DNA of 64,000 bases from contig BCIX01000005.1 in the NCBI GenBank assembly GCA_001600095.1, forward strand, positions 750,523-814,522, written 5' to 3'. Below the pieces are notes generated by a model, which saw only the letters and a program-made list of their open reading frames with translations, ran no database searches and was not told the DNA's origin. This stretch comes from Bullera alba. Taxonomy: Eukaryota; Basidiomycota; Tremellomycetes; Tremellales; Bulleraceae. This document shows, in pieces, positions 22,842 through 34,319 of the stretch (positions are counted from its first letter, which is position 1; every line of letters starts with the position of its first letter). Position numbers and translations under genes: made by a program.

Positions 22842-24635
22842 TTACACCTTCTGATGCTGTGGCTGTATGGTCTTCACTCCGTCCGACTCGAAACCTCCCA
22901 GTGATTCTCCCACCTTGACCTTTTCTCCAGCCTGAACAGTGAACTTCCAGTCTTTAGGTGCTTCGAACACCAGCACTATAGTGCTACCCAATTTAAAACC
23001 GCCCATCTCCTCGCCTGCCAGCAGAGGTTGTCCACGCAGTATACTAGCCGAGCTGTACACTGCTTCCGTGAAGGTGTGTGCTGGATGCGACATTTTGCGG
23101 GTGTTGGTGCGTAGACTCTCGTCGAAATTGATCTTGATCGATCCTACGTTGGTGGCACCAACGGGTACCATAGAGTAGAAACCATGTTTCCATCGGCCGA
23201 GCAACGCGACTCGCTCGTTGAGCACGAATAGATCTTTGAGACGGTTGACGATGTATGGCGAGACGGAGAACAAGTCACCGGTGAAGTGCCGACGTCGCTC
23301 GACGACCCATGTGGTGGGAGAGTGGAATCGATGGTAGTCTCCAGGTGCGAGGTAGATGACGCAGAAGAAGAGCTTGTTCCTGTCAGGATGTAGCAGTTCC
23401 ATGTCGGAATCAGGATTTGTAGCTTTCGTGGCGACCTCGGTACCTAAAGACATGGCGACGGAAACGTCGTGACTGAGACCAGGACTTTTGTCCATAGGGT
23501 GTGAAGCGTCGTGCTCGCCGCCACTAGTATCCGCGCTGCCTCCCTGCTTCTTGACCAACGGTTCGTCTTTGACTGGTTTGGATTTGGACGATCCAAGGAG
23601 CGATCCAATCGAGTAAGGGATATCGTTGATTTCGGCAAAGTTCTTCTCGTCGACAACCTGCACTTTGCTTTGGGGTGTAGAGGAACCAGAGGGGATTTCG
23701 GGGCGATTGATCTCTGTTCGCTCTCCAACGGCTTCACTCTCTGATCCCAGCAGAGCCTGCAGCGAGTATGTGATTCCCTTGACCTGCTCGACTCGTTCTC
23801 CCATGATCTCTCCAAAGTGCAATACACGACCGTCCGCTGGCGATACCTAACGGAGAGTCAATCATCGCAAATGCCGCGATGTCGAAACCGCACTCACCAT
23901 CGGACTATCTGCGATTGGCCTCCTACCCTCCTTCATCTCTCGGTAGAAGAAGTCTCCTAGACTCTCATATGAAGCAAGATCCTCGGGCACCTCTTCTAGG
24001 TTGCACCCGAATATCCTCGAATACAGCTTGAATCCAAACGGTCGGAACCACACTGGCAGCACCAGCGAGTTCAAGTAACCCCATAGTTGTGACAACGATC
24101 TAAGCGGTAGGGCGCCCATCACTCGGACCTAGATTAGAGTCAATACTGTCTCCCGACTAGCATCTGGGTTATCTGTACGCACTTGCCATGGCCCATCGAC
24201 CTTTCTCCTGCCGACCACAGCTCCTCCCTCGCCTTGGGACTCGACGACCCATGGATCCGCTTTCGTCTGTCTCCTGTACTGTACCGCTAGCAGTACCAGC
24301 GCACCGAGGGCTATGGGTATAGGGTACCATTTCGTTGGCGTCTTCCAAGCTTTCGATAATTTCTCTACGATCGCACTTCAGCTGGACGCTCGATACAAAA
24401 TTGGGACACCCAGCTTACCTCCATACGTCTTCTGGCCACTAGATCCTTCCGCTGTCGGTGTGGTCTTCTTCTCACCATCCTCGTATGGTCGCCTTGGCGG
24501 TATACTCGAGTTCGCCCTGATCGGTAGCAAGCTTCGGCACGGGGTTAATCCGCCGCTGGGTCGTATAAACGTGGGCGTTGCTGATAGCCGAGGAGACATC
24601 ATCAGCGCCCTCCTTAGCTCCCCATGAGCTCTCAT
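22842..24635 (-). CDS. PSD1: Mitochondrial phosphatidylserine decarboxylase proenzyme
   Basis: It converts phosphatidylserine to phosphatidylethanolamine at the inner mitochondrial membrane. The ATG at 24635 opens an Arg/Ser-rich presequence (MRAHGELRRALMMSPRLSAT). A single membrane anchor follows (YPIPIALGALVLLAVQY). The catalytic part has SYESLGDFFYREMKEGRRPI, then NKLFFCVIYLAPGDYHRFHS with the conserved His, HFTGDLFSVSP, and ALLGRWKHGFYSMVPVGATN. The autocleavage site is FKLGSTIVLVFEAP: the LGST motif yields the pyruvoyl prosthetic group on Ser. The C-terminus ends in QPQHQKV; stop at 22842. A low-complexity insert lies between RPEIPSG and the NKLFF region, including two similar blocks, ITYSLQALLGSESE and IPYSIGSLLGSSKS, suggesting a small internal duplication. 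Divergent from RMI1. Confidence 0.95.
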
Positions 24636-24878
24636 TAAGCGACAGGTCTGTGGCGGTGCGTGCGAAGCTTATCGGGTCAGAAGTCGAACGTCAAGATCGA
24701 ATGACGCTCGGTGTTGGTGAAATTCGGCCGGGTGCTTCGAGATTTGAAACACTTGCGACTCCGCGTCATCTTCCTTGCTCTCCATCTTCAAGTGTACGCG
24801 ACTGTAGAACAAGCAAGCTCGATGAACACATGAGACTCAGAGGGCCTGCTCAGGGGTCAGCAGGTATAAACCATCAAC
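24636..24878. promoter_or_regulatory. Compact divergent promoter PSD1/RMI1
   Basis: Only 243 bp separate the two divergent start codons, so both promoters must share this interval. No clear TATA box is seen. Confidence 0.55.
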
Positions 24879-26563
24879 ATGGTCGGTATCGACACTGCAT
24901 TGGTGTTCCTCAGCAAGGAGTACCCGGCGCCCAAGCCTGATCCGGTGGGTCCGAGTGGTTGCGAGAATGCTGTAGCTCGCCCAAACTAATTTGATCGCTT
25001 CAAAAAGGCCTGGATCACTAGATGTATCGCTTTGCTGAATGAACACGGACATGATCCGACCACAGAGGCTATCGTGAGTTTAGCTCGCCGGTTGTAACCA
25101 CATTGATAAGTCGATAAGCTGACAAATCCTTGGTGACAGCACCAGCAGTACCTCTTCACAGATCTCGCATTGTCGACGTTACCCACACCGCCACCTTTCC
25201 CTCCTAACAAATCGGCTTCGGCTTTGCACAAGATCACTTTGTTCCCAAAACCAACGATACTACAGGTCAATTCGTTAACAGAGATAGCTTCTTCAGCGTT
25301 TCAGCTTCAGACGGTTCTGGAGCAGCGGCGGGATGTGCTGGACGGAGTAAACAGGATTCGCCAGCTGGACGATCCTGAGAATGGAGACAATATCGAGGAG
25401 GAGATTGAAGAAGGCAAGCTGCCGAACTACCCGAGAGGAATGCTCAAGCTGGAGCTTGGAGATGGAAGGAACACAATCAAGGCTATAGAGTACAGAAGGC
25501 TCGATGGGCTGAAGCTAGGCGAGACTGAGCTAGGAGCAAAGGTCGGTCGGAATCTCACTTCTGTTGAGGAGCCATGCTGATGAAACATTACAGATACTCC
25601 TACATAAAGTCAAGGTCCTCCGAGGCATTTGTGAGTCTTGATGTCAATTTGGGGCAGGATCGTTAAGCTGATTTGTCGATAGTGATGCTCGATCCAGATA
25701 ATGCGACGGTTATAGGAGGTGGTGTGGAGGACATGGAGGTTGAACAGCCGGCCAAGTTCATTGCTGGGCTCAACAAGAGGCTAGGCAAAGGCGAAGACGA
25801 GGGGGACAGTCAATCCGCAACCATCCAAACGGCACTCAGCCACGCGACAGACATGAAGCAAGAACGCAAGCCGGCCGTCCCTCCACCCAATGGCTCTTCA
25901 ACAAGGCACACAGCTGGTCCGTCCACGAGAGGAGCTCAAATTCCGGCATCGCGAGCGACACAAGTGCCCGGTCCAAGTGGTGTCAGATCCAGTACAGCGG
26001 GTAACAGCCGCCCAACTGCCAATCTGGCAAGGAGCGGTAGCGGTACCCAGTCAAACGATGCGATAGTCATCGACGACGACGACGATGATGACGACCTGTG
26101 CCTGGCCGCGAGCAGAAGTCGACCTCAGGCGAAATCTGCAGCCGGGCCATCACGACCCAACACGGCATCGGGACGCGCAGCTCGAAGTGCGGCTCTCCTA
26201 GCAGCGAGCAAGCATGTCCCTTCCGACGATTATGACGAAATCGAGGCAAACGACAGCTTTCTTCGACAAGTGGATGTTATCGAGCGTGGTGCCACCTCAA
26301 CTCTGGACGATTCGTCCAAAAGAAGTGAACCTCTGGGTCTCGAAGACGACTTTGACGACGAGTACATCGACGAAAGCTTTGTGAGGCACATCGACGAGAT
26401 AGAGATGAAGGCCACGAGTAGAGCCGGGAGGGCTCCGGTCAGCGGGACGAGTACGAGGTCTAAAAGACAGAGGATAGTGGACAGTGAAGAGGACGAGATC
26501 CTAGACTCCGACAAGGAAAATAGGTATAGCAATCGCGAGGTCATCGAGCTGCTCTCGGATTGA
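24879..26563 (+). CDS. RMI1: RecQ-mediated genome instability protein 1 (Rmi1)
   Basis: Rmi1 is the OB-fold partner of topoisomerase III and the RecQ helicase Sgs1/BLM, dissolving double Holliday junctions in the nucleus. The ATG is at 24879. Short first exons give LFLSKEYPAP-like start residues and an AWITRCIALLNE helix in a three-helix bundle. The OB fold reads PTILQVNSLTEIASSAF, NYPRGMLKLELGDGRNTIKA, IEYRRLDGLKLGETELGAK and ILLHKVKVLRGI, with the family-typical YPRGML and KxLxxxxxVRRG-like blocks. The final large exon (25681-26563) is disordered, with an Asp run (IDDDDDDDDLC) preceded by DAIVI, a shape that resembles a SUMO-interacting motif. The stop is at 26561-26563. The call rests on the OB domain; the tail is not conserved. 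Confidence 0.88.
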
Positions 26564-26881
26564 CAAGCCGACAGTGGCCGTGTATGTATAAGTATCTCGT
26601 GTCCAACATCCCAACGGCTGCAAAGTCCAGGCTATAGGCCAGCAGCCCCGGCTCGTAATCAGCTACGGTACTCAGCTATAGCTCAGTCTGCCTGTCACCT
26701 GCCTGCGCCCTGCAGGCTACCGAGTACCGACGGGATCAAAATTTTCGATGGATCTGTCCTCAGCAAGTCCTTTGGATGTGTGTTCGGACTTCTGCCCTAG
26801 CAGCGGACCTCGACTCTCAAGGTGTACAGGACACCAGACCACAGTCACGTAGACAATCTTCTGGGCGGCATCAGTTGAAAT
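26564..26881. other. Intergenic between RMI1 and EFM7
   Basis: About 320 bp, tandem arrangement. Nothing specific is seen. Confidence 0.5.
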
Positions 26882-28052
26882 ATGGCTGAGAGCATGACGT
26901 CCGAAGCTGGACCTTCTTCGCCTCGACGTAGATCTCCGAGCCCCACGCCAGACTCGTCAGACGATGAAGGAGGATTCGGACTCGGCGACCTGATACCCGT
27001 GAGATTGTCCAGCCTTCCACAGAAAAACGTCGTCTGACCCTCGGGATAGGAGCCAGAATCACCCCTGCCTGCGCCATATTCGTTTGCAGCATACGAACCC
27101 CCCGAGGAGTTCTCGCTGGATCTGCCAGGTGACAGAAGCAAGATCATCACTCGTCTAGTCGGCTCGCATCCCTTATGGGGGCACTATCTGTAAGCACATA
27201 AAAGGTTTTGGCAGCTCAGATTGTTGATGGCAGCTGCTTATAGGTGGAACACCTCGAAAGTGCTCTCGACGTTCCTACTTCGGAATCCAGCGGTGTTTAG
27301 AGGGAAACGGATACTGGAATTGGGAGCCGGAGCAGGTCTGCCCGGACTGGTGGCAGGAGTGTCAGGAGCGGAGAGAGTTGTCATCACCGATTATCCCGAC
27401 GAACAACTGGTCGACAACATACGCTGGAATGTGGGTTGCAATGTGCAGCAAGGGGAACAGCCGCATGTCCTAGTAGATGTAAGTGGTCCTCATAGCTGCG
27501 AGACGTAGAGACGTGCTCATACCGCTTCAAGGGCTTTGTCTGGGGCGCAAATGTCAAGGGGTTGCTAGAGCAGTCAAAAGGAAAGGCAAAAGAGGGTCAG
27601 GCCATGACTGAGGGATATGAAGTGCTCATTCTCAGTGACTTGGTGTTCAACCACTCTCAGGTAAGCCACAACATGAGCTTTTCTCCTCCCTTGGTATTCG
27701 TTGTTGACTTCAGGCTTAGCACTCCGCCTTAGTAGCATCTGTGAACTCGTTACTGGTGCCGACGTCCGAAGTGGTGCTCAACTCTTCGACTGAGATCTCC
27801 CCAGATCTGGGCAGTACACCCTGCGTTCTGATCTTCTTTACCCATCACAGACCGAGATTCGTCGACGCCGACATGGGCTTCTTCCCGCTATTGGCGGAGT
27901 CTGGCGAAGGGTGGGCATATGAGAAGGTGGTGGAGGAGTTTGCGGGTGCCATGTTCGAGAACGATCCTGGGGATGCTCAGATCAGAGGGACTGTCAAGGG
28001 CTGGCGAGCATGGCGGTGCCGGAAAGGAGAAGCCAGGGGTGAACGGGCATGA
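26882..28052 (+). CDS. EFM7: Protein N-terminal and lysine methyltransferase Efm7 (formerly Nnt1)
   Basis: Efm7 methylates the N-terminus and adjacent Lys of translation elongation factor eEF1A in the cytosol, using S-adenosylmethionine. The ATG at 26882 gives a Ser/Pro-rich start (MAESMTSEAGPSSPRRRSPS). After a short intron the protein reads DRSKIITRLVGSHPLWGHYL, and across the next splice WNTSKVLSTFLL, both diagnostic of Efm7. The SAM-binding loop is RILELGAGAGLPGLVAGVSG, followed by VVITDYPDEQLVDNIRWN. Later exons add EVLILSDLVFNHSQ and CVLIFFTHHRP with the methyltransferase core strands. The stop TGA is at 28050-28052. Five exons, all splices in frame. Nothing odd. Confidence 0.9.
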
Positions 28053-28414
28053 AGAATCCCTGTGGTATTTTACTCGAATCACCGAGGGCATAAGCATGCA
28101 TCTGGCTTAATCGGGGCTGTGAGGGACTGTCCTCCTTTATGCAAATGACCCGCATCGACGCAGAAGTGACGGCTCGCGCCATACCATGTATTTCACCATC
28201 ATGCCATGTCTTGCTGTTCAGCCGGTCGGATGACGCCGGCCGGCGGCGATGAGTTGATGCTCGACACCCTTTGTACGTGTCACTTTGTGTCGAATCCTGT
28301 CGTTGTACTCCATACTACAGACGTGACCTCTCTCTCCTCCTCGCAATACAAGGGCTCATGGCAGATTGTTCGTGAGACAGCTGCACGATCGCCAGCCTTG
28401 CATAGGAGCCCAAG
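28053..28414. other. Intergenic upstream of the Asi-like gene
   Basis: About 360 bp; no coding exon recognised. Confidence 0.45.
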
Positions 28415-31139
28415 ATGCCCTTGCTCGCCCAGCTTGGCAATCGGATATCGCTACTGCTGCACAACATCGTCTTCTCCTTCCCTTCCCCCAATTCGACCGA
28501 CTCGAACGGCAACGTCACGTCCGCGTCGCCGGCAACGCCGGCAACGACCACAAAGTCGACTCTGCCAAGTGGATGGGACGGTTTGGAGGACATGCTCAGT
28601 GAGCCAGGCGAATCTCGGGCGTTGGCCGGTGGCGTAGGTCCTCTTAGCTTTGCGGGCAGCGGCTATGGTGTCACCCTGGTCATCGTGGTGAGTGGCTGTA
28701 GAACTGTTCATGCGAGAGGATGCTCGTTGCTGACGTGCAATTAGGCTATCCTACTCAATAGGATACATCACATCGTGCGTCGGCCAAGGGTACCTGCTCA
28801 ACCGCTGCCTCACCCCCGGGTCGATTCCATATATCACCGGGCCAAGGCTGCTTGTAAGTCTTCAGATACCCAGCAGGAGTGCTGACGATCGAAGTCTCTC
28901 GCGCTCTTGTCTCCCCATCAACACCAAGATACGTCCGGCTGCCAGGTCTGGTAGCCCTAGTGCGAGCTTGGCTGTGCTTCTCAGTGCTCACCCTGCAAGT
29001 CGCCAATCTCTGGCCTGTAGACTCGCCATTTTTATTGTCGACTGCCTTTGGCCGAGTCGCGAATAGATTCGGACAATGGGCAAGTGGCATGCAGATGGAC
29101 AAGGTCTGCTGGCAGGTGTTCCTGAGCGTCTGCTTGGGCCTGATCTGTTCGGGTTTCGCCAATGGGCTAGACAGAGGGTGAGTAGAGAGTTATTGCCAGC
29201 TGTAATCGAGCTAACGCTGTCATACAGACGACAGATGCAGAACGGGGCTGGATTCAACCTTGTGGGTATAGTGATCCAGGAGATCCTCCTCTCTCGGTCA
29301 TTCTCGAAGATTGTACCGACGCTGAACCTCTGTGCGTTCCTCCCTCATTGCCTTCGGTCCTTGTTTACAGTTTGGTTATTCCTTCCTACTACACCTATAT
29401 TCCTCACCTCTTACCCATCATCGACCTCCTCCAGGCGCCATTCACGGCAGGCCCGACCTGCACGCTTTGTTCCAGCTTTGGCTAAGTCTGACCGAGGTGA
29501 GCAGGCTGTCTCCGTCAAGATTGAACCTGACTCACGCATGTGTTAGTTGACCTGGCTTCAAACGCTGGAAGTCCCAAGACACGGTCGAAGAAATCAGCTA
29601 CTGCCCACTACTGTCTGTGGGTCGATGGGTCTGGTCCACTTCGTTTATGCGCTATCAACTTCGCCCCTCAAATTTCCGAGTTTCACATTCGTTACCCACC
29701 TTGTGAGCAATGATCGGGCTCCTGTCTTCTCTCCGAGCTAACTTTATTCGCAGATGGCCCTCTTCCTGTCGACGGTCATTGTCATTTCGATGTTTGTGAA
29801 AGCGGCTACACATATGTTCACTCTCGGATACCTGCCATCGCCCATCTTCGCCAATCTCCTTCCGCATGACAGCGCCATACCCTCTCTGCAAGACGACTTC
29901 GGAGTAGCCCTCCTCAAGCTCGGCACGGCGTGTATAGAAGCAACTCAGTACTCCGGTTTGAAGAATGAACTGGTTCCAATCGAAGAGCCGACCAACACGT
30001 GGTTGGAGTTGTCGAACACTGGATCAGAGATTCAGAAACGACGCAATTCCAGTGGTCGGGGAGGCTTCGCAACCGAGATTAGAGATATCAAAGTCCAAAA
30101 CGCCGACGAGCCAGAAAAGGAGAACACATACTGGCGCGAATGGCGTGGATTCTGGTCCACGCTGTTTGTAGCCATTTATTCGCTAGTCAAGTGGGCAGTG
30201 ATGGTCACGCCGGTCGGGAGGAAGGGAGTGGAGCTGGTTCAGCTTGGTTGGGAGTCGCGCTGGTGGTATGGACCGAGACAATGGAGATTCTGGCGCAGAG
30301 AGGCTTGGCAGACACCAATCCGATTCCAGCATCTTGCCATACTACGGAGATTGAGGAAGATCGAGAGGTCGAGGGATGCTCAGCGGAAGAAGAAGGCTAT
30401 TGAGAAAGGAGAAACATCATCATCGGCCACTTCCACTGCCCTCGCGGTCCGAGAAGTCACTCCCGCCAACGATGATTGGAGAGCGGTTCTGCGTGGAGAA
30501 GTACAGGTGGATGACGACGAGGACGACTGGCAGGATGACAACTCGTCCAGTGGATCAAGCTCTGGATCCCTCAGTGAGACGGAAGATGACAACTTCCTCT
30601 ATCGAGATCTGGTCACCCGGCCCGACGACCCTTTCGCCACGGATGAATCTCAGGCTCTCCAGCCTGTGCTGTTGGCACATTTGACGAACAATTCGACACC
30701 GCTCACCCGACGTCGATACGCCGCTATCCTCTCCACGCCCACAGGTTCCGCCACGCCGAGCGCCTTTGCGGATGTCGTGAACGATAGGCGGATGGTCACG
30801 CAGGGCAAGGTCAATGACGACTGGGATGACGATAGGAAACGATGTTGTGTGGTGTGTACCGTGGAAAGCAGGGACACAATCCTTTGGCCCTGTCGATGTC
30901 TGGCTCTGTGCAACGAATGTAGAGAGAATCTAGCGGCCAGGCTGCCCGCAAAAGATCACATGTGTCCGTGAGTACGACTCCGATGGCGATTTACCTCTGG
31001 ACATTGGTTGCAACGCTGACTGTCTGGTGATGGGTGCAGATGTTGTCGACAGAAGTAAGCTCGATGCTGAGACTGCCAAGGTCAGATTGCTGACACCGTT
31101 TTTAGGGTGGAAGGATTCAGCCGTATTTATATCCCCTAG
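28415..31139 (+). CDS. Asi1/Asi3-like multipass membrane RING ubiquitin ligase
   Basis: In yeast, Asi1 and Asi3 form an inner-nuclear-membrane E3 complex that degrades mislocalised membrane proteins and latent Stp factors. The ATG at 28415 starts a protein with several hydrophobic segments in its first half: GVTLVIVAILLN, LVALVRAWLCFSVLTL, CWQVFLSVCLGLICSGFANG and MALFLSTVIVISMFVKAAT. Then come a long cytosolic/nucleoplasmic stretch and an acidic Ser-rich patch (DDDEDDWQDD). The RING is at the very C-terminus: RKRCCVVCTVESRDTILWP, CRCLALCNECRENLAAR, then CPCCRQKVEGFSRIYIP after the last two introns. The WPCRCLALC and final GFSRIYIP match the Asi RING closely and separate it from other RING types. 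The stop is at 31137-31139. About eight exons; internal intron calls around 29330-29740 are approximate. Confidence 0.8.
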
Positions 31140-31408
31140 ATGACCAACGCCCATGTACGACTGTCAACGACGAGCACTGAAAACGCGTCTTAGCTTAGCT
31201 CATCATCACCTGTTGATACCCACGCTCAACTCAGTCCGGCAAAGGCTCTTGGTGAATACGACCGCCATCGGACCATGTTTTACGTCTGCATCAAACGGGG
31301 CATCGAACAGAACAAGGACTTCCAGTTTTCTCACGCTACACTGTCAAGTCGCCTCCTCCCTCCCCTTTTCTTCCTTCCCAAATTCCAGACCTTGCCTCAA
31401 CTACAGAA

Positions 31409-31798
31409 TTAGTCCTCACACTTGACTGTGAGGGGCTTTCCCACCGAGATTTCCGAGGTTTGAGTGCCCTTGCTGTGTCTCATTTCCACTTCCCACTTCT
31501 CCTTCGCTGGCTTGGACGGCCATTCAGTGGATGATCTCCAGTTTCTCGACGATCTGGGCGACAAGAGAGTGGCCATCGCCAATGTCCCGTCTTCCTCAAA
31601 GTAGAACGTCACTGAATCCCCTGGAACGAGCTGGATCAAGTTATCGTCTGGGCTTCCATCACCAGTCACCTGGATTTTGGCCCAAGATTTGCAAGTGACG
31701 GTCTTTTTTGACGGTAGCTTTGACTGTAGCTCTGACCTCCAGTCAGGATCATCCTCGTCCGGAAGGTTTTCAAAGTATGTTCTCGCGCCGTCGGACAT
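31409..31798 (-). CDS. Small tandem-family protein A (129 aa), unknown function
   Basis: Intronless, ATG at 31798. No signal peptide or membrane segment. It starts MSDGARTYFENLPDEDDPDW and has a middle block NLIQLVPGDSVTFYFEEDG followed by a C-terminal VGKPLTVKCED. The PGDSVTF-x-F-x-x-DG block aligns with PGENATFRVSSAG of member B and VGSTAVFKVLPDG of member C, and the end aligns with their GDSLTVTP. It is the longest and most diverged of the five genes in this array and has an extra acidic N-terminal piece of about 30 residues. Alternating polar/hydrophobic strands suggest an all-beta fold (inference). A TATA-like box lies 75 bp upstream. Confidence 0.7.
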   Translation of the reverse strand: MSDGARTYFENLPDEDDPDWRSELQSKLPSKKTVTCKSWAKIQVTGDGSPDDNLIQLVPGDSVTFYFEEDGTLAMATLLSPRSSRNWRSSTEWPSKPAKEKWEVEMRHSKGTQTSEISVGKPLTVKCED

Positions 31799-32988
31799 CT
31801 CGTGTGGATTTCCGGGTGTGGACCGTGAGTAATAGATGATACGTGCAACTTGCTGCTGTGAAGTCTTGGACTACTTATAGACACAGAGTAGCCTTCCAGT
31901 GATGAGGTGGATGACAAACAGTCGGTGAGCACGGCGGACATCAAGACCAACAACCAAGCTCCGTCGATACCTCAGAACCCCCCATCGAATCTCTGATACG
32001 AGTATCGCAAAGTGGAGCTCGTTTTCCCGCTAGTTACCGCCGTTTCAGGATGCGCGGTGGGCTAAATGACGTCTCCACCTCATCTCATCCTTTGTACCCC
32101 CACTGTGCGAGAGTGCGAGTTGACCCGAGAGGAGCGGGGGATTGCAATTATACCCACGCGACCGAAGCTGACGACGCACTCTAGACGGCGCTTCTCGTTC
32201 CGCAGCATTGGTCTTCGAAGTGGTCCCCGGAGCTAGGCCATACTCCATAGGTCGGACGTTTGGACTGGCTCGACGCGGTGTGGGGGATACTTTCAGCCTT
32301 TTGTGGTCACCTTCCTTCCAAACGCTCGGAGGTTGGAGTCAAGCGCAAAGTCAAAGGACGACACGTATAGGAGGAAGGCGGAGGAGGGCCAGCTGGGCTT
32401 CACGGATAGGCATGTCACTCTCGGTGGGGCGGTTGAGCGCTCCCAGCGTTGGCGAGGCTGCTAGTACGACGAGGAATGCGGTCACGTGAGTGTCAGCGGG
32501 CTCGTTTGAATCTAATACCTCATAGCACAGATCCACAGTGGGCTTGCACGGTCGGTACCCTGTCTCTTGCTGGCGAGACTAGGCCAATAACGTAGAGGCT
32601 GAGAGGATCAGGCCGAGCCTAGCTTCGCAGAGGTCGAGTTTCAACTCCATTACTGATCCCGGACCTGGATGACTTTACTTTCGTCCCACTCGACTGCGTG
32701 CTGCGTTTGTGGTGAGTGGGAGTCAGGCTTACGAATGCCATGCTGGCTAAGAGCTCAAGCTGAGAACGGCCACAAATGTGCTAAACGATCATACTCGTGG
32801 TAGGACTCACCACGAGACCTCAACGAACCATATCTGCTTCGACATTGCTCGCAAGTTTTCACATGTGCATTCTCACAGAAATACTCCCCATCCTCAATAG
32901 CTCAACTACAAGATACCTGGACCATCCGAGGGTGGAGCGCGATGGCTGTCACCAATCCTAGGTCATCTTGTCACTCTGATCATGCTGA
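31799..32988. other. Spacer between array members A and B
   Basis: About 1.2 kb, the longest spacer of the array. I looked for a degraded sixth copy and did not see the GDS-x-TVT ending or the SRRF/SRW motif in either strand. A plus-strand frame at 32208-32489 has no recognisable protein and is probably chance. Confidence 0.4.
31873..31880 (-). promoter_or_regulatory. TATA-like box of member A (CTATAAGT)
   Basis: Lies 75 bp upstream of the ATG at 31798. Similar boxes lie at matching distances in front of the four other array genes. Confidence 0.5.
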
Positions 32989-33264
32989 TCAGTTGCTGGG
33001 CGTTACTGTGAGACTGTCCCCTTGAGCCACGTCGAACAGCTTCGTGCCGCCATCGGAAGAGGCACAGGTGAATCGTCGACTGTTTGGAGCAGCAGTCTCA
33101 GTAGGATCGGCCCCTGCAGTGAGTTGAATTTCCTCGCCATTCATGCTCAAGAAGCAGCCCGCCGAGCTGACCCTGAACGTGGCATTCTCCCCGGGTTCGA
33201 CTTTAGTGTCAACAGCCCCATGAGTGGAGACGGTGGTCGAGCCAGCTTTGGAGTAGGTAGGCAT
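32989..33264 (-). CDS. Small tandem-family protein B (91 aa), unknown function
   Basis: Intronless, ATG at 33264 within the leader CAATCACCATG. No signal peptide, no membrane segment. Key blocks are TTVSTHGAVDTKVEPGENA, SRRFTCASSDGG and the ending FDVAQGDSLTVTPSN. It aligns without gaps over its full 91 residues to member C, with 33 identical positions by my count, including VST, GENA/GSTA-x-F-x-V, NSRRF-x-C-x-S and LTVTP. Two or three Cys are present. A TATA-like box sits 87 bp upstream. No family recognised; a compact beta-rich domain is inferred. Confidence 0.72.
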   Translation of the reverse strand: MPTYSKAGSTTVSTHGAVDTKVEPGENATFRVSSAGCFLSMNGEEIQLTAGADPTETAAPNSRRFTCASSDGGTKLFDVAQGDSLTVTPSN

Positions 33265-34043
33265 GGTGATTGGTGAGTGTTCGGTGAGTGTCTGGTGTGA
33301 TGTTAAATTGAGAGGTGATGAGGCTTGGAGTTCCCGTAAGCCGAATCACCCTTATGTAGCCGTTCAACGAGAAGGCGTCGAGGTAGAGCGATACATATCC
33401 TCACCCTGTCGCGAAGAGCTTCTCACTCGCCATGACCGCTCATTTCCTTCTGACACCTCTCAAACAGCTTCTCGGAGCTTCCTCACTGTCCACACCCTTG
33501 CGAGGAAGCCGTTAAAGTCGATCGCAATGACGATTGCGCTGTCGCAACGATCGACAGAAGGCGGGTACAAAGGATCGTGGCCACCTTGACGACGTGATGA
33601 TTCTGAAACGGCACTGAAACCAGTCGAGGGGTGACAAATGAGCTATTCCCTCCTGAAGATGTGATCGCCACTCACTCATGTGTGATATCATGGCCTTCTC
33701 GGACCCCTCGATCACGCAGAAAACGAGATGCGAAACCAATCACCTCAAGTCAGAGCCATCACGAGAAGATGTGGTCCATTCGATGAGTGCCAGATTACAA
33801 CAGGTGCGTCGTAGGCTCAGAGAGCAGAACTTCTCAGCAGGCAATCAATCTCTGGTTACATGGCAGGCGGGCAGCAAGAATTGTACCAATCGTCAACGCA
33901 TTGGCAACATCGTCCGACGATGTCAATCGTTGCCAGCACCCCATAACATCAAGTTTCAACGCGTGCATTCTCAATTCTTAATCTCGACAACGCCGCTCTC
34001 CGACCATTTGTCTCTACTCTGATGAGTCTACTGACACCTCCGC
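33265..34043. other. Spacer between array members B and C
   Basis: About 780 bp, upstream region of B and 3' flank of C. No further coding frame of the family is visible. Confidence 0.45.
33351..33359 (-). promoter_or_regulatory. TATA-like box of member B (CTACATAAG)
   Basis: Lies 87 bp upstream of the ATG at 33264. It is the weakest of the five boxes because the core reads TACATAAG rather than TATATAAG. Confidence 0.4.
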
Positions 34044-34319
34044 TTACTCCGTAGGAGTGACGGTGAGAATCTCTCCCAAGGGTATGTCGTAGAAACAGGG
34101 GTCGCTAGTAGCGGAAGAACAGTTGAATCGACGGCTGTTCTCCTGGCAGGTAAATCCTTGATAAGCTTCCGTCGCAATCTTAGTTCCTTGGCCGTCTACG
34201 GTCCTCTCATACCCATCGGGTAGAACCTTGAAGACCGCTGTGGAGCCGACTGTAACGGTGGTATCGTCACCGCCATCCGTCGAGACCTTGATGGGACCGG
34301 GTAAAGAGCAAGTGGACAT
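34044..34319 (-). CDS. Small tandem-family protein C (91 aa), unknown function
   Basis: Intronless, ATG at 34319. Same length as B and gapless with it. Key blocks are IKVSTDGGDDTTVTVGSTAV, FTCQENSRRFNCSS and the ending YDIPLGEILTVTPTE. It has four to five Cys (SC near the start, TC, NC, PC), more than B. No signal peptide. A perfect TATATAAG box sits 108 bp upstream. The leader differs from those of B, D and E and lacks the CAATCACC element next to the ATG. Function unknown. Confidence 0.72.
   Translation of the reverse strand: MSTCSLPGPIKVSTDGGDDTTVTVGSTAVFKVLPDGYERTVDGQGTKIATEAYQGFTCQENSRRFNCSSATSDPCFYDIPLGEILTVTPTE

Noticed and set aside
32208..32489. A sixth member of the small-protein array
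   Set aside because: Neither strand shows the SRRF/SRW or GDS-x-TVT blocks, and the frame lacks an ATG in a suitable position.
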